From Natronorubrum texcoconense (GTDB taxonomy: Archaea; Halobacteriota; Halobacteria; Halobacteriales; Natrialbaceae): DNA of 64,000 nucleotides. Of the stretch, positions 17,999 through 26,511 are shown one piece after another (within the stretch, counting starts at the first letter, position 1; the number at the start of each line of letters is the position of its first letter). Location of the stretch: the NCBI RefSeq assembly GCF_900100335.1, contig NZ_FNFE01000004.1, forward strand, positions 1 to 64,000, in the 5' to 3' direction. A program made the translations under genes and the position numbers. Below the pieces are notes generated by a model. The model did no database searches. It was not told the DNA's origin and saw only the letters and a list, made by a program, of their open reading frames with translations.

Positions 17999-19192
17999 AT
18001 GGTCGAGATCGTGACGATCGCGACGTTTCTGGTCGCTGCACTCGCCAGTCTCTTCATGGCCTGGGCGATCGGTGCCGGCTCGAGCGGGTCGACACCGTTC
18101 GCCCCGGCGGTCGGCGCGAACGCGATCTCGGTGATGCGAGCGGGCTTTCTCGTCGGTATTCTCGGCTTCGCCGGTGCAGTTTTGCAGGGCGCGAACGTCT
18201 CCGAGGCGGTCGGTGCCGACCTGATCGGCGGCGTGACGCTGTCGCCGCTGGCGGCGACCGTCGCCCTGATTATCGCGGCCGGGCTGGTCGCAATCGGCGT
18301 CTTCGCGGGGTATCCGATAGCGACCGCGTTTACGGTAACCGGCGCAGTCGTCGGTGTCGGGCTCGCGATGGGAGGCGATCCCGCGTGGGCGAAGTACACG
18401 GAAATCGCCACGTTGTGGATTCTGACCCCCTTCGTCGGCGGTGGCCTCGCCTACGCGATCGCTCGAGTACTCCGGAGCGAACCGATCGCGGAGGAGTATC
18501 TGATAATCGGCCTGTCGGCGCTGGTCGGCGTCATCGTCGCGAACATCGAGTTTGCGATCCTCGGCTCGGAGGGTGCCGGCGGCGAATCGATCGCACAGGC
18601 CTCGAGCGGCTGGGTTCCGGGACCGGAGCTCGTCGGTATCGTCGCCGCGACGGCCGTGATGGCGGCGCTTTGGGCGGGTGCGATCGCGATCGATCTTCGG
18701 AGCGACATCGAACAGGGCGAGCGCCATTTCCTGTTGATCCTCGGCGGACTGGTCGCGTTCTCCGCCGGCGGCAGTCAGGTCGGACTGGCGGTCGGGCCGC
18801 TGATTCCGCTGTCGGGTGACGTCGGCCTGCCGCTGATCGCCCTGCTCGTCGGCGGCGGGTTCGGCCTCCTGCTCGGCTCGTGGACCGGCGCGCCGCGGAT
18901 GATCAAGGCGATCTCGCAGGACTACTCCTCGCTCGGTCCGCGTCGGTCGATCGCCGCGCTCATCCCGTCGTTCATCATCGCCCAGGTCGCCGTCCTCTAC
19001 GGCATTCCGGTCTCGTTCAACGAGATCATCGTCAGCGCGATCATCGGGAGCGGCTACGCCGCGGCCGGCGCCGGCGGGGGCGTCAGCGCACGTAAGATGG
19101 GGTACACCGTCCTCGCGTGGATCGGCTCGTTGGCCGGCTCGATTATCATCTCCTATGTCGGCTTCGTCGTGATCGACGCGCTGCTGTTCTGA
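17999..19192 (+). CDS. PiT-family phosphate-type permease, divergent paralogue
   Basis: A 397-residue membrane protein with ten or more hydrophobic segments in two related halves. The first half has AIGAGSSGSTPFAPAVGANAISVMRAG and the second AFSAGGSQVGLAVGPLIPLSG, positions equivalent to the paired PiT motifs but without the Asn-Asp that usually binds phosphate. It resembles the permease at 834-2000 only distantly. Inorganic phosphate import is the family expectation; because both motif Asp residues are missing, another substrate is possible. The following gene lies 63 bases downstream on the same strand and is probably cotranscribed. Confidence 0.8.
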   Translation: MVEIVTIATFLVAALASLFMAWAIGAGSSGSTPFAPAVGANAISVMRAGFLVGILGFAGAVLQGANVSEAVGADLIGGVTLSPLAATVALIIAAGLVAIGVFAGYPIATAFTVTGAVVGVGLAMGGDPAWAKYTEIATLWILTPFVGGGLAYAIARVLRSEPIAEEYLIIGLSALVGVIVANIEFAILGSEGAGGESIAQASSGWVPGPELVGIVAATAVMAALWAGAIAIDLRSDIEQGERHFLLILGGLVAFSAGGSQVGLAVGPLIPLSGDVGLPLIALLVGGGFGLLLGSWTGAPRMIKAISQDYSSLGPRRSIAALIPSFIIAQVAVLYGIPVSFNEIIVSAIIGSGYAAAGAGGGVSARKMGYTVLAWIGSLAGSIIISYVGFVVIDALLF

Positions 19193-19255
19193 TGCTCGCC
19201 CGTACGGGCTGACCGACATCGAACAGGCTTTACACGACGGGTCGCGAGTGCTGGT

Positions 19256-19984
19256 ATGGACGAGGACGCTGCGAATCCGAACGATACCGAGACGATTCAG
19301 TGGCGACGCGACGCCTCGACGTCTCGAACCGTTCGCCTGCTGTGGTCGCTCGGCGTCGGGACGTTCTTCGCCGCGATCACGATCATCGTCTTCTGGCGAC
19401 TGTACGATCTCGCCGCGCAGGCCGGCGCCGGCGCGATTATCATCGCGATGTTCGCCGCAGTCGTCGTGACGATTCTCGCGTTCGCCGTCACCAGTCACAC
19501 CGAACGCCGGCTTGAGGCCCTCGCCAGCCGGCTTCCAATCGCGACGCCGTCCGGGACGGCTCTCGAGCGAGCGATGGACGCCGCGCTCGGAACGATCGCG
19601 ATGATGGGCGTCATGGGCTCGCTGATGGTCGTCGGGCGGTACGTCTCCCGGCGAGAGCTGCTGGAGGTCGGTGCCGGCCCGTTTACCGGGATGGCCGCGC
19701 TGTTGCTCCCCCTTGCGCTCATCGCGCTCGTGCTCGCGTCGTTTCTGCGGTCGGTCGGTACACTCGACCGCGAGAAGCGGACGGTCTACCTCTACGATCC
19801 CGATCAGGCGATCGATCTCGAGGTCATTCAAGGCGTCTCGACGCGCCGACTCGGCGACGCGACGATCCTGAAACTCGAGTACGCGGAACCCGACGGTCAG
19901 TACGTCGCGGGGCCGCGACGGATCGTCGTCCCGCCGGAGGTCGCGACCGAACTGCAGGGACTCGTCGACGGACGGGCGGCGTGA
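19256..19984 (+). CDS. Four-helix membrane protein with PH-like C-terminal domain
   Basis: A 242-residue protein with about four transmembrane helices in residues 28-165. The last 75 residues form a beta-rich region beginning LDREKRTVYLYDPDQAIDLEVIQGV that resembles a small PH-like fold. It follows the PiT-like permease closely and may be cotranscribed, so it could be an accessory or regulatory subunit. I do not recognise the family. The start codon ATG has an upstream AT-poor region and no clear promoter of its own, supporting the operon view. Confidence 0.6.
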   Translation: MDEDAANPNDTETIQWRRDASTSRTVRLLWSLGVGTFFAAITIIVFWRLYDLAAQAGAGAIIIAMFAAVVVTILAFAVTSHTERRLEALASRLPIATPSGTALERAMDAALGTIAMMGVMGSLMVVGRYVSRRELLEVGAGPFTGMAALLLPLALIALVLASFLRSVGTLDREKRTVYLYDPDQAIDLEVIQGVSTRRLGDATILKLEYAEPDGQYVAGPRRIVVPPEVATELQGLVDGRAA

Positions 19985-20682
19985 ACGGCAACGGACCGCT
20001 GCGGATCGCTTCGCAGTAGTCCGAATCGATGCCTGTCCGATAGCGACCGAACGGGGTCACCGAAGACGGTCGCTGAATCGTCGTGGCGAATCGAACGCCG
20101 CCTTCGGGTACTGATTTCCACGGGAGAACCCGCGAATCTACTCGAGCCCCTGGCTACGTGCCGATCGCTTCGATTAATTCGGCAAAATGACGATCGATTC
20201 TCAGTACATTCGTTAGCCGGGTAGGCGTGGCTACCAGCGGCACTTCGTTCGGACACACCGGTCGGACCGACTCCGCTCGCCGACGCGCCGTTCGATCGCC
20301 TGGAATTGGGTCTGTTCGTAGGACGAATCGGGACGAGCGACTCGTGCGGGTCTCCGCGGCGACCGATGCGGGCCGAGCGGCCTGGAATAACTGAACGCAA
20401 GAGTACACGTGTGGGTGACCCGAACTGTTGGTCGACTACTCAAACGGCCGGGACTGTGGAACTGCCGAGAGGGCGTCACAGGATGCCTGACCGTTCATCC
20501 ACGCCTGTGGATTTATTTGTCCGCTCGTCATCAGACTATATATCGACGAGTAATCGTCTAAATGTAGTGGGATTCACACGAACAACTCGAGTACTGTCTC
20601 AAAAATCTAACACAACCGAATGTCTGCTGAATCAAATCGGAACGTGAACGAAACTGTGACTGTGGTGACGTGATCTGCGTCT
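19985..20682. other. 698-base gene-poor region with divergent-looking debris and a promoter
   Basis: No gene is convincing here. A minus-strand open frame (20154-20408) encodes 84 residues whose last 35 (VPLVATPTRLTNVLRIDRHFAELI) look protein-like, but its start has no promoter and the first half is Arg/Ser-rich, so it may be a relic. Near 20524-20550 an AT-rich TATA-like core (ACTATATATC) is flanked by the inverted repeat CTCGTC / GACGAG, about 130 bases before the regulator gene. This may be its promoter with an operator. Confidence 0.45.
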
Positions 20683-22869
20683 ATGATAGCGGACGATACA
20701 TTCCGTGTTCTCCTCATCGAGGACAATCCAGGCGATGCCCGATTGATCGAGGAGATGCTTCGGGAAACGACCGTTCCCCTGTCGTCGATCAAAAGCGGGA
20801 GTGGCGATACCCCACACCCGGAACCTGGAACCGGTACGATGGAGCTACTGCACGCCGATCGACTCGAGACGGGACTCCAGCAGTTGGCCGAGTCGACGGT
20901 CGATATCGTGTTGCTCGATCTGGGGCTCCCGGATAGCACGGGACTGGAGACGCTTACGACCGTCCTCGAGCACTCGGTAGCCGTGCCAATCGTGGTGCTT
21001 ACGGGTCTCTCCGATGAGTCGGTCGGCATCCGTGCCGTCCAGCAGGGTGCCCAGGCGTACCTGGTGAAAGACGAGATCGGTAGCGAACTCCTGTCTCGAT
21101 CGCTCCGGCACGCGCTCGAGCGCCACCAGCGTGAGACGCAGTTGACCGCGCTGTCGACGGTCTCGAGGGAACTGATGGCGATGACGTCCTTCGACGACAT
21201 CGCCGAGCGAGCGGTCACGGCGGCGGCGGACTCACTCGACTTTCCCGTCGCGATGGTCTGTCTCTACGACACCGATCACGGCACGTTGCGGCCGCTCGCC
21301 GCCACCGACCGAGCGGAAGAACCCCTACCCACCGAGAACCCGACCGGCGACGTGGCCGACGTTTCGACCCGACTGACGTCGTCCTGTGCGGAGATCGTCG
21401 GACGAGCCTTCGCCACGGATCAGGTCCTCATCGACGCCGACGGGAGTTCCCAGACTGACCGCACGAACGCCGAGTTCCCGCTGGACAGCCGAATCGTGTT
21501 CCCGCTCGCTACCCACGGCGTCTTCCTCCTTGGCTCGGCGAGTTCGCCGACGATCCCGTCTACCGGCGTCGATTACGCGAAGATTCTGGCGACGAACACG
21601 CAGGCGGCACTGGAGCGTCTCGAGCGCGAACGGCGACTGCAGGAGCGGGAGGCCGAACTCGAGACGCAGACCGAGTCGCTCGAGCAACTCGACCAGATCA
21701 ACGCGATGATCCGCGATATCGTACAGGGCGTCGTCCACGCGACGACGCGAACCGAGATCGAGCAAGCCGTCTGCGATCGACTCGTGGCCGCCGACTCGTT
21801 CCGGTTCGCCTGGATCGGCGTACACGACGCGCTCACGCAGGCGCTGACGCCACACGCTCGTGCGGGCGTCGAGGACGGCTATCTCGAGAGCGTCACGATC
21901 ACGACCGACGAGAGCCAGACCGGGCGAGGGCCGGGTGGAACTGCCGTACGCACGCGTGAACTCCAGGTGATCGAGGATACGATGCGGGATCTCTCGTACG
22001 CCCCGTGGCGCGAGGAGACGATGAAACGCGGCTATCGGTCGATCGCGAGTATTCCGCTCGTGTACGCGGAGACGCTGTACGGCGTGTTGACCATCTACGC
22101 GGATCGCCCGGGGATCTTCACCGATCGGGTGCAGGCTGTCCTCTCCGAACTCGGTGAGACGATCGCCCACGCGATCAACGGGGTCGAGAGCAAGAAGGCG
22201 CTGATCAGCGATCGGGTCGTCGAACTCAAGTTTCAGGTGCGGGACGCGGAGCTCGTGTTCCTGGAGTTGACCGACGCGGTCGATTGCGAGATCACCTTCG
22301 AGAGCGTCGTCCCGCGAACCGACGATCGGCTTCGGGTCTTTTTCTCGACCCACGGCGCGCCGGTCGAGGAGGTGGTCGCGTTCGCCGAGCGAGCGCTCGC
22401 CATCGACGATCTCGCGCTCGTCGCAGAACGGGAGGGCGGCTGCGTGTTCGAGTGTACGCTGCGGGAGCCGAACGTCGTTTCGTTCTGTCTCGAACAGGGG
22501 GTGACGGTGCAGACGCTGACGGCAGAGCACGGAACGGGCCAACTGACGGTCGAACTCTCCAGCAACGCCGACGTTCGCGGATTTGCGGAGCGATTCCAGT
22601 CGACGTATCCGGAGTCGACGCTGGTGGCGAGTCGCGAAGACGAGCGATCGGTGCAGACGCGTCAGGCGTTCCAGACGACGCTCGACGACCGTCTCACCGA
22701 ACGTCAGGCGGAAGTCCTTCGAACGGCCTTCTTCAGCGGCTACTTCGAATCACCGCGCGCGAGCAGCGGACGAGACGTGGCGGCAACCCTCGACATCGCA
22801 CAGCCGACGTTCAATCACCACCTCCGCGCAGCCCTGCGAAAACTCTTGACACTCCTCTACACCGACTGA
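20683..22869 (+). CDS. Receiver-GAF-GAF-Bat/HTH_10 transcriptional regulator
   Basis: A 728-residue haloarchaeal regulator. Residues 8-150 are a receiver domain with the acidic pocket Glu13/Asp14, phosphoacceptor Asp79 in VLLDLGLPD and Lys129 in YLVKDE, interrupted by a Ser/Gly/Pro-rich insert (residues 34-58). Two GAF-like domains follow (about 155-310 and 340-495), separated by a coiled coil. Residues about 505-655 are the bacterioopsin-activator (Bat) domain, and residues 668-722 are the HTH_10 DNA-binding domain (LTERQAEVLRTAFFSGYFESPR). The GAF-Bat-HTH tail is paralogous to that of the giant regulator at 41386-46311. It probably activates genes in response to a phosphorelay and a small ligand. 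A HalOD1 protein gene follows. Confidence 0.92.
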   Translation: MIADDTFRVLLIEDNPGDARLIEEMLRETTVPLSSIKSGSGDTPHPEPGTGTMELLHADRLETGLQQLAESTVDIVLLDLGLPDSTGLETLTTVLEHSVAVPIVVLTGLSDESVGIRAVQQGAQAYLVKDEIGSELLSRSLRHALERHQRETQLTALSTVSRELMAMTSFDDIAERAVTAAADSLDFPVAMVCLYDTDHGTLRPLAATDRAEEPLPTENPTGDVADVSTRLTSSCAEIVGRAFATDQVLIDADGSSQTDRTNAEFPLDSRIVFPLATHGVFLLGSASSPTIPSTGVDYAKILATNTQAALERLERERRLQEREAELETQTESLEQLDQINAMIRDIVQGVVHATTRTEIEQAVCDRLVAADSFRFAWIGVHDALTQALTPHARAGVEDGYLESVTITTDESQTGRGPGGTAVRTRELQVIEDTMRDLSYAPWREETMKRGYRSIASIPLVYAETLYGVLTIYADRPGIFTDRVQAVLSELGETIAHAINGVESKKALISDRVVELKFQVRDAELVFLELTDAVDCEITFESVVPRTDDRLRVFFSTHGAPVEEVVAFAERALAIDDLALVAEREGGCVFECTLREPNVVSFCLEQGVTVQTLTAEHGTGQLTVELSSNADVRGFAERFQSTYPESTLVASREDERSVQTRQAFQTTLDDRLTERQAEVLRTAFFSGYFESPRASSGRDVAATLDIAQPTFNHHLRAALRKLLTLLYTD

Positions 22870-22923
22870 GGCCGTCGATCGAACGCCGCGTTCGTCTCCG
22901 CTTGCAGCTTCGCCCACCGGTAT

Positions 22924-22966
22924 CTCAACTGATAGCCTCCGCTCGAGCGCGCATCTTTCAGTTGAG
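22924..22966. promoter_or_regulatory. Inverted repeat between the Bat regulator and the HalOD1 gene
   Basis: CTCAACTGA (22924-22932) and TCAGTTGAG (22958-22966) are exact 9-base inverted repeats separated by 25 bases that contain the palindrome GCTCGAGC (22941-22948). The pair lies 55 bases after the regulator stop codon and about 50 bases before the HalOD1 start. It could be a terminator stem or an operator for the downstream gene; no T-run follows the right arm, which favours an operator. Confidence 0.4.
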
Positions 22967-23014
22967 CTAGTATGGCTTTCCCGGTACACTCCGTTTCTAC
23001 GGATAGATCAACAG

Positions 23015-23323
23015 ATGAGCGCAACCGAACCCGTAACCCAACAGCTGTCTCCGGCCGACGAGGTGTGTACCACGGTAGCTCTGGCGGTTTCGGCCGCGAC
23101 AGATACCCCAGTCGACGAACTGCCGCCGCTCTATACCGTAATCGATCCGGACGCTCTCAACGCGATTTTCCAACCGCGAACCGGTCGGGCACAGAACGGG
23201 ACGCAGCTCTCCTTTACGATAGCGGGGTGTGCGGTCAGCATTCGAGACGACACCGTTACCGTCACCGCGAACTCGGAGACGCCGAGTGAACGAGCCGCCT
23301 CGGGGTACGCACGCGCGAACTGA
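23015..23323 (+). CDS. HalOD1 output-domain protein
   Basis: A 102-residue protein made of one HalOD1 domain, an archaeal signalling output domain described in Halobacteria. The signature is VDELPPLYTVIDPDALNAIF around residues 34-53, followed by a beta hairpin (TQLSFTIAGCAVSIRDDTVTVT). There are no metal or nucleotide motifs. It lies downstream of a receiver-GAF-Bat regulator on the same strand and may be cotranscribed or modulate it; three other HalOD1 proteins are in this window. Function in signalling is inferred from genome context in the family. The ATG at 23015 is the only start giving the domain. Confidence 0.85.
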   Translation: MSATEPVTQQLSPADEVCTTVALAVSAATDTPVDELPPLYTVIDPDALNAIFQPRTGRAQNGTQLSFTIAGCAVSIRDDTVTVTANSETPSERAASGYARAN

Positions 23324-23358
23324 GTCGCCGATGAGCTACTCCAGCGCCGGAGGTTTCG

Positions 23359-23562
23359 ATGGATGACGACGGCTCCCCGTCGACCCCCGGAACGCCCGAC
23401 TCCCCCGACCGCTGTGCGACCTGCGGAACGAGCCTCGATCCCGGTAGCTGGCACCCGACGGTCGGATACACGGATTCGGACGGGAGGTACCGCATCGTTC
23501 GGTTCTGTAGCAACGCGTGTCACGACGAGTGGCGGTCGGCTCGCGACGCCGGCGACTCGTGA
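23359..23562 (+). CDS. Small CXXC/CX3C zinc-ribbon protein
   Basis: A 67-residue protein with an N-terminal Ser/Pro/Thr head and a four-cysteine site: CATC near residue 19-22 and CSNAC near residue 50-54, with a trailing HDEWRSARDAG. It is a typical haloarchaeal mini zinc finger with two strands between the cysteine pairs (SWHPTVGYT, RYRIVRF). Such small zinc proteins are often regulatory and bind DNA or protein. It begins 35 bases after the HalOD1 gene on the same strand, so it is probably cotranscribed with it. Family DUF number not certain. Confidence 0.75.
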   Translation: MDDDGSPSTPGTPDSPDRCATCGTSLDPGSWHPTVGYTDSDGRYRIVRFCSNACHDEWRSARDAGDS

Positions 23563-23755
23563 TGAACGGTTACAGTCGGATCAGCTCCTCCCTTCAGATT
23601 CCAATGAGTAAGACGCCAACGATACTGCTGCAGAGCAAATACGTGACGAATACACCGAGTTCACCGTCGACGACGGTGTCGTCGCCGTCGTCACCGATCC
23701 ACGGAACGATCAGGCCTGGATCACGTCGACGCTGACCGTCACCATCCGGCAGTAG
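23563..23755 (+). pseudogene. Remnant of a small haloarchaeal protein gene with in-frame stop
   Basis: In frame 2, downstream of the zinc-ribbon gene, the sequence reads as acidic protein: residues DERLQSDQLLPSDSNE, then a TAA at 23610-23612, then DANDTAAEQIRDEYTEF and VDDGVVAVVTDPRNDQAW, ending at a stop at 23753-23755. The second part resembles the end of short haloarchaeal proteins with a DGVV...W pattern. There is no in-frame ATG, GTG or TTG before the first part, and a single base change (CAA to TAA) would restore the continuity. I read it as a decayed gene; a sequencing error at the stop is an alternative. Confidence 0.45.
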
Positions 23756-23907
23756 CGAGTCCCTGCCGTCCGGGAGACGCCGTGGTGCGATACTGACCGC
23801 GTCTATCACCGAGTGACTCGCCGTTGACTCGAACCGCGCTCCTCGACGAACGCTGTGATCTGACGCGCGGAGACGACTCGCGTTACTCTCGTTCGAACTC
23901 GGGTCGA

Positions 23908-25041
23908 CTACGGCTCCCGCCGCTCGAGAATCAGTACGTACCGCGTCAACGACCGATGAACGCGGCGTTCGAACGCGGCCTCGAGTTCCCAACCCGCTTC
24001 CCGCGCCTCGCCGGCCCACGACCGATCCGCGACGACGACGGCCCGCGGGGCGACCCGGCGGGCCTCCGACAGCGCACCCGACACGAGATCCTCGAGTCGG
24101 TGCGTCTCGATCTTCGACTGCCGGCCGTAGGGGGCGTCGAACACCACGCCGTCGACGGCGTCGTCCGCCAGCGGCAGCCGGGTGCCGTCGCCGCGACCGA
24201 CGTGCCACTCGCCTCGCTCGACACCCACGGGAGAGAGCTCGTCTGACTCGAGAAAGTGGCCCAGATTCTTCCGCGCACCCGCGACCATCTTCGCCTGGGC
24301 GTCCGTCCCGACGACGTCGGCACCCACCAGTCCGGCCTCGACGAGCACGCCGCCGGTGCCACACATCGGGTCCAGCACCGTGGCTCCCGGCCGCGCCCCC
24401 GCGACGTTCGCGACGGCGCGGGCGAGCAGCGGGTCCATGCTCCCGGGCTGGAAGAACGGTTTGTCCGTGGGCGCGCGCGAGCCGAAATCGCGCACGCTCT
24501 CGGCGGCGAGCCAGCCGAGCGCGCAGACCGCAACCGTCTCGTCGAGCGCTTCGTCGCCCGTTTCGGACGCGAACAGGTCACCAGTCTCTCGTTCAGCCTC
24601 GAGCCCGCCACCGGACTCGAGTGCCCCTTCCGAAAACGTCGCCCGGAGCACGTGGTCGGGGTCGTCGAGATCCACCGCGAAGCCACGATCGACCAGGATT
24701 TGGCCGAGTTCACGCTCCATTCGCTCGGTATCGACGCCGCTCGAGCCGTGGACGTCGGTCGCACGGACCGCAACCGTTCCCTCGCGGTCGATCGATGCGG
24801 CCTCGAGCAGCGTGCGGGCGCTCGCCGGGTCGGCGTCGGTCCGGCCGAGCAGTTCGCTCGCGCGGTGAGTGTACGCCAATCCGCGGATTCGCTCGGGAGC
24901 GACGGCGTTCGCGACGGCGAGTCCGGGGGCGATTCGACGGACGTCGGCGGCCCCGCTGGCTGCCTCGCGGGCCGCAAAGGCGTCGTCCTCGCCGCCGAGC
25001 TCGAGTAGATACACGCGTAGTCGTCGCCGCGGGGAAGCCAT
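23908..25041 (-). CDS. Archaeal tRNA (guanine10-N2)-dimethyltransferase
   Basis: A 377-residue protein of the Trm-G10 (THUMP plus Rossmann methyltransferase) family. The N-terminal half is a THUMP-type tRNA-binding domain; the C-terminal half carries the SAM motif DPMCGTGGVLVEAG near residue 225 and the catalytic N-methylase motif VFDAPYGRQSK near residue 305, with the variant (D/N)PPY replaced by DAPY. Archaeal homologues dimethylate G10 in tRNA. Neither the D-P-P-Y form nor an RNA-binding loop is otherwise altered. ATG at 25041 is preceded by the divergent TBP gene promoter region, so the two genes share an intergenic region of 178 bases. Confidence 0.88.
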   Translation of the reverse strand: MASPRRRLRVYLLELGGEDDAFAAREAASGAADVRRIAPGLAVANAVAPERIRGLAYTHRASELLGRTDADPASARTLLEAASIDREGTVAVRATDVHGSSGVDTERMERELGQILVDRGFAVDLDDPDHVLRATFSEGALESGGGLEAERETGDLFASETGDEALDETVAVCALGWLAAESVRDFGSRAPTDKPFFQPGSMDPLLARAVANVAGARPGATVLDPMCGTGGVLVEAGLVGADVVGTDAQAKMVAGARKNLGHFLESDELSPVGVERGEWHVGRGDGTRLPLADDAVDGVVFDAPYGRQSKIETHRLEDLVSGALSEARRVAPRAVVVADRSWAGEAREAGWELEAAFERRVHRSLTRYVLILERREP

Positions 25042-25182
25042 GAGCCTACCGTTTTTCGTGACGGTTCGCTCGAGATTCGTTCGGGCCAGGACCGTTTATC
25101 AGACACTAATCGCCGTGAAATCGAGCGGTATTCGATCGACGCGGGCGCCCTATATACCGGATATATCAGGTGGCGGTACTAA

Positions 25183-25194
25183 CCTTTATAAACC
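25183..25194 (+). promoter_or_regulatory. Strong TATA box of the TBP gene
   Basis: CCTTTATAAACC lies 26-37 bases before the TBP ATG. A second AT-rich site, CTATATACCGGATATATC at 25150-25167, lies about 25 bases further upstream and could be an additional TBP or regulator site. Two TATA-like sites before a TBP gene are compatible with autoregulation, which is inferred. Confidence 0.6.
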
Positions 25195-25219
25195 TTAAAT
25201 ACGTCTTTTTAAGCGACTT

Positions 25220-25780
25220 ATGACGGATCCCAAGGACACCATCAACATCGAAAACGTGGTGGCGTCGACCGGTATCGGACAGGAGCTCGACCTACAGAGC
25301 GTGGCCATGGACCTCGAGGGGGCCGACTACGACCCCGAACAGTTCCCCGGCCTCGTCTACCGCACGCAGAACCCCAAGTCCGCCGCCCTGATCTTCCGCT
25401 CGGGGAAGATCGTCTGCACCGGCGCGAAATCGACCGACGACGTCCACGAGAGCCTGCGTATCGTCTTCGATAAGCTTCGTGAACTGCAGATTCAGGTCAA
25501 CGAGGACCCCGAAATCGTCGTCCAGAACATCGTCACCAGCGCCGACCTGGGCCGCAACCTCAACCTGAACGCGATCGCGATCGGTCTCGGCCTCGAGAAC
25601 ATCGAGTACGAGCCAGAACAGTTCCCCGGCCTGGTCTACCGCCTCGACGACCCCGAAGTGGTGGCCCTGCTCTTTGGCTCCGGGAAACTCGTCATCACCG
25701 GCGGAAAGAAGCCCGTCGACGCCGAACACGCCGTCGACAAGATCGTCTCACGGCTCGAGGACCTCGGCCTGCTCGAGTAA
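25220..25780 (+). CDS. tbp: TATA-box binding protein
   Basis: A 186-residue archaeal TBP consisting of the two symmetric saddle repeats. Both repeats contain the diagnostic EQFPGLVYR, with NPKSAALIFRSGKIVCTGAKS in the first and DPEVVALLFGSGKLVITGGKK in the second. TBP recognises TATA boxes and recruits TFB and RNA polymerase. Haloarchaea carry several TBPs; this one has the standard length and a strong TATA in front. It is divergent from the tRNA methyltransferase gene. Confidence 0.97.
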   Translation: MTDPKDTINIENVVASTGIGQELDLQSVAMDLEGADYDPEQFPGLVYRTQNPKSAALIFRSGKIVCTGAKSTDDVHESLRIVFDKLRELQIQVNEDPEIVVQNIVTSADLGRNLNLNAIAIGLGLENIEYEPEQFPGLVYRLDDPEVVALLFGSGKLVITGGKKPVDAEHAVDKIVSRLEDLGLLE

Positions 25781-26075
25781 CGCCGCTCAGTTTCGGTCCT
25801 CGCGGTGAACGCTGATTCTCAGCGGCGCCTTCGCCGAACTGGGTCACGGAAACCGACAGTATCGGTCGGTCACGGTTTTCGATTCGTTCTCGACGGTCGC
25901 ATCTCCGACTCTCCGCGCTGATCTCCTGAACCGTTCACCGAGACCGATCACTCTCTTCGGCCGGATTATCGATCGTTTACCGGCCCGTGAACGATTCGTA
26001 GTGGGGTGAACTGTGTCTCAGGGAGTGGAACGACCAGCCGCGTTTATTGGATCCTCGGCTGAGTTTCAGCTATCG
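25781..26075. other. Intergenic region after tbp
   Basis: A perfect 6-base stem, CGCTGA (25810-25815) and TCAGCG (25819-25824), with a 3-base loop, lies 30 bases after the tbp stop codon; there is no T-run behind it, so terminator function is only possible. The rest of the 295 bases shows no gene. A TATA-like GTTTATTGG at 26042-26050 precedes the next gene by about 27 bases. Confidence 0.45.
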
Positions 26076-26504
26076 ATGACGATCCATCCAGACCGACTGG
26101 CAACCGCGCAGGATAGCCCCGCTCCCGGCAGTATCGAGCGATTTCAGGGAGCCCTCCCGCGTGCGGCAGTCCGTCGCGTGCTGGGCAACGACCGTCGACG
26201 CGAGGTGCTCCGCAGTCTCCTCGCCGAGGACGGCTCCCTCCCGGTGTCCACGCTCGTCGCACGAATCGCGGACGCCGAACACGACGCGACGGCCGTCACG
26301 TCGCTCCTCGAACTCCGCCAGCGCGTCCACGTCTCGCTCTGCCGGACCCACCTCCCGCTGCTCGAGGACCATCGCGCCCTCGCGTACGACCAAGTGCAGG
26401 GGCTCGTCTCCCCCGGAGCGACGCTCCCGGCGTTCGAGCCGCTGCTCGAAGCGGAGTCGCTCGAGGGACCGGTCGACTCTCGGCTGGAGTCGCAGTCGGA
26501 GTAG
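26076..26504 (+). CDS. Winged-helix protein of the DUF7344 type
   Basis: A 142-residue acidic protein. After a polar N-terminal 30 residues it contains a helix-turn-helix core (RRVLGNDRRREVLRSLLAEDGSL and LARIADAEHD), followed by the pattern RQRVHVSLCRTHLPLLEDHRALAYD, which resembles the haloarchaeal DUF7344 winged-helix domain. The start is the ATG at 26076, supported by a TATA element 27-34 bases upstream; an upstream GTG at 26013 is rejected. A second protein with the same helix-turn-helix pattern is encoded at 39060-39509. Likely a transcription regulator; ligand unknown. Confidence 0.7.
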   Translation: MTIHPDRLATAQDSPAPGSIERFQGALPRAAVRRVLGNDRRREVLRSLLAEDGSLPVSTLVARIADAEHDATAVTSLLELRQRVHVSLCRTHLPLLEDHRALAYDQVQGLVSPGATLPAFEPLLEAESLEGPVDSRLESQSE

Positions 26505-26511
26505 TGTCCGT

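Noticed and set aside
17978-19831. 600-codon minus-strand frame opposite the PiT-like permease
   Set aside because: It lacks hydrophobic segments or motifs and is an antisense shadow; the plus strand encodes a clear membrane protein.
20154-20408. Minus-strand 84-residue open frame in the 698-base gap
   Set aside because: The end looks protein-like, but the front is Arg/Ser-rich and there is no promoter or family match. I list the gap but not the gene.
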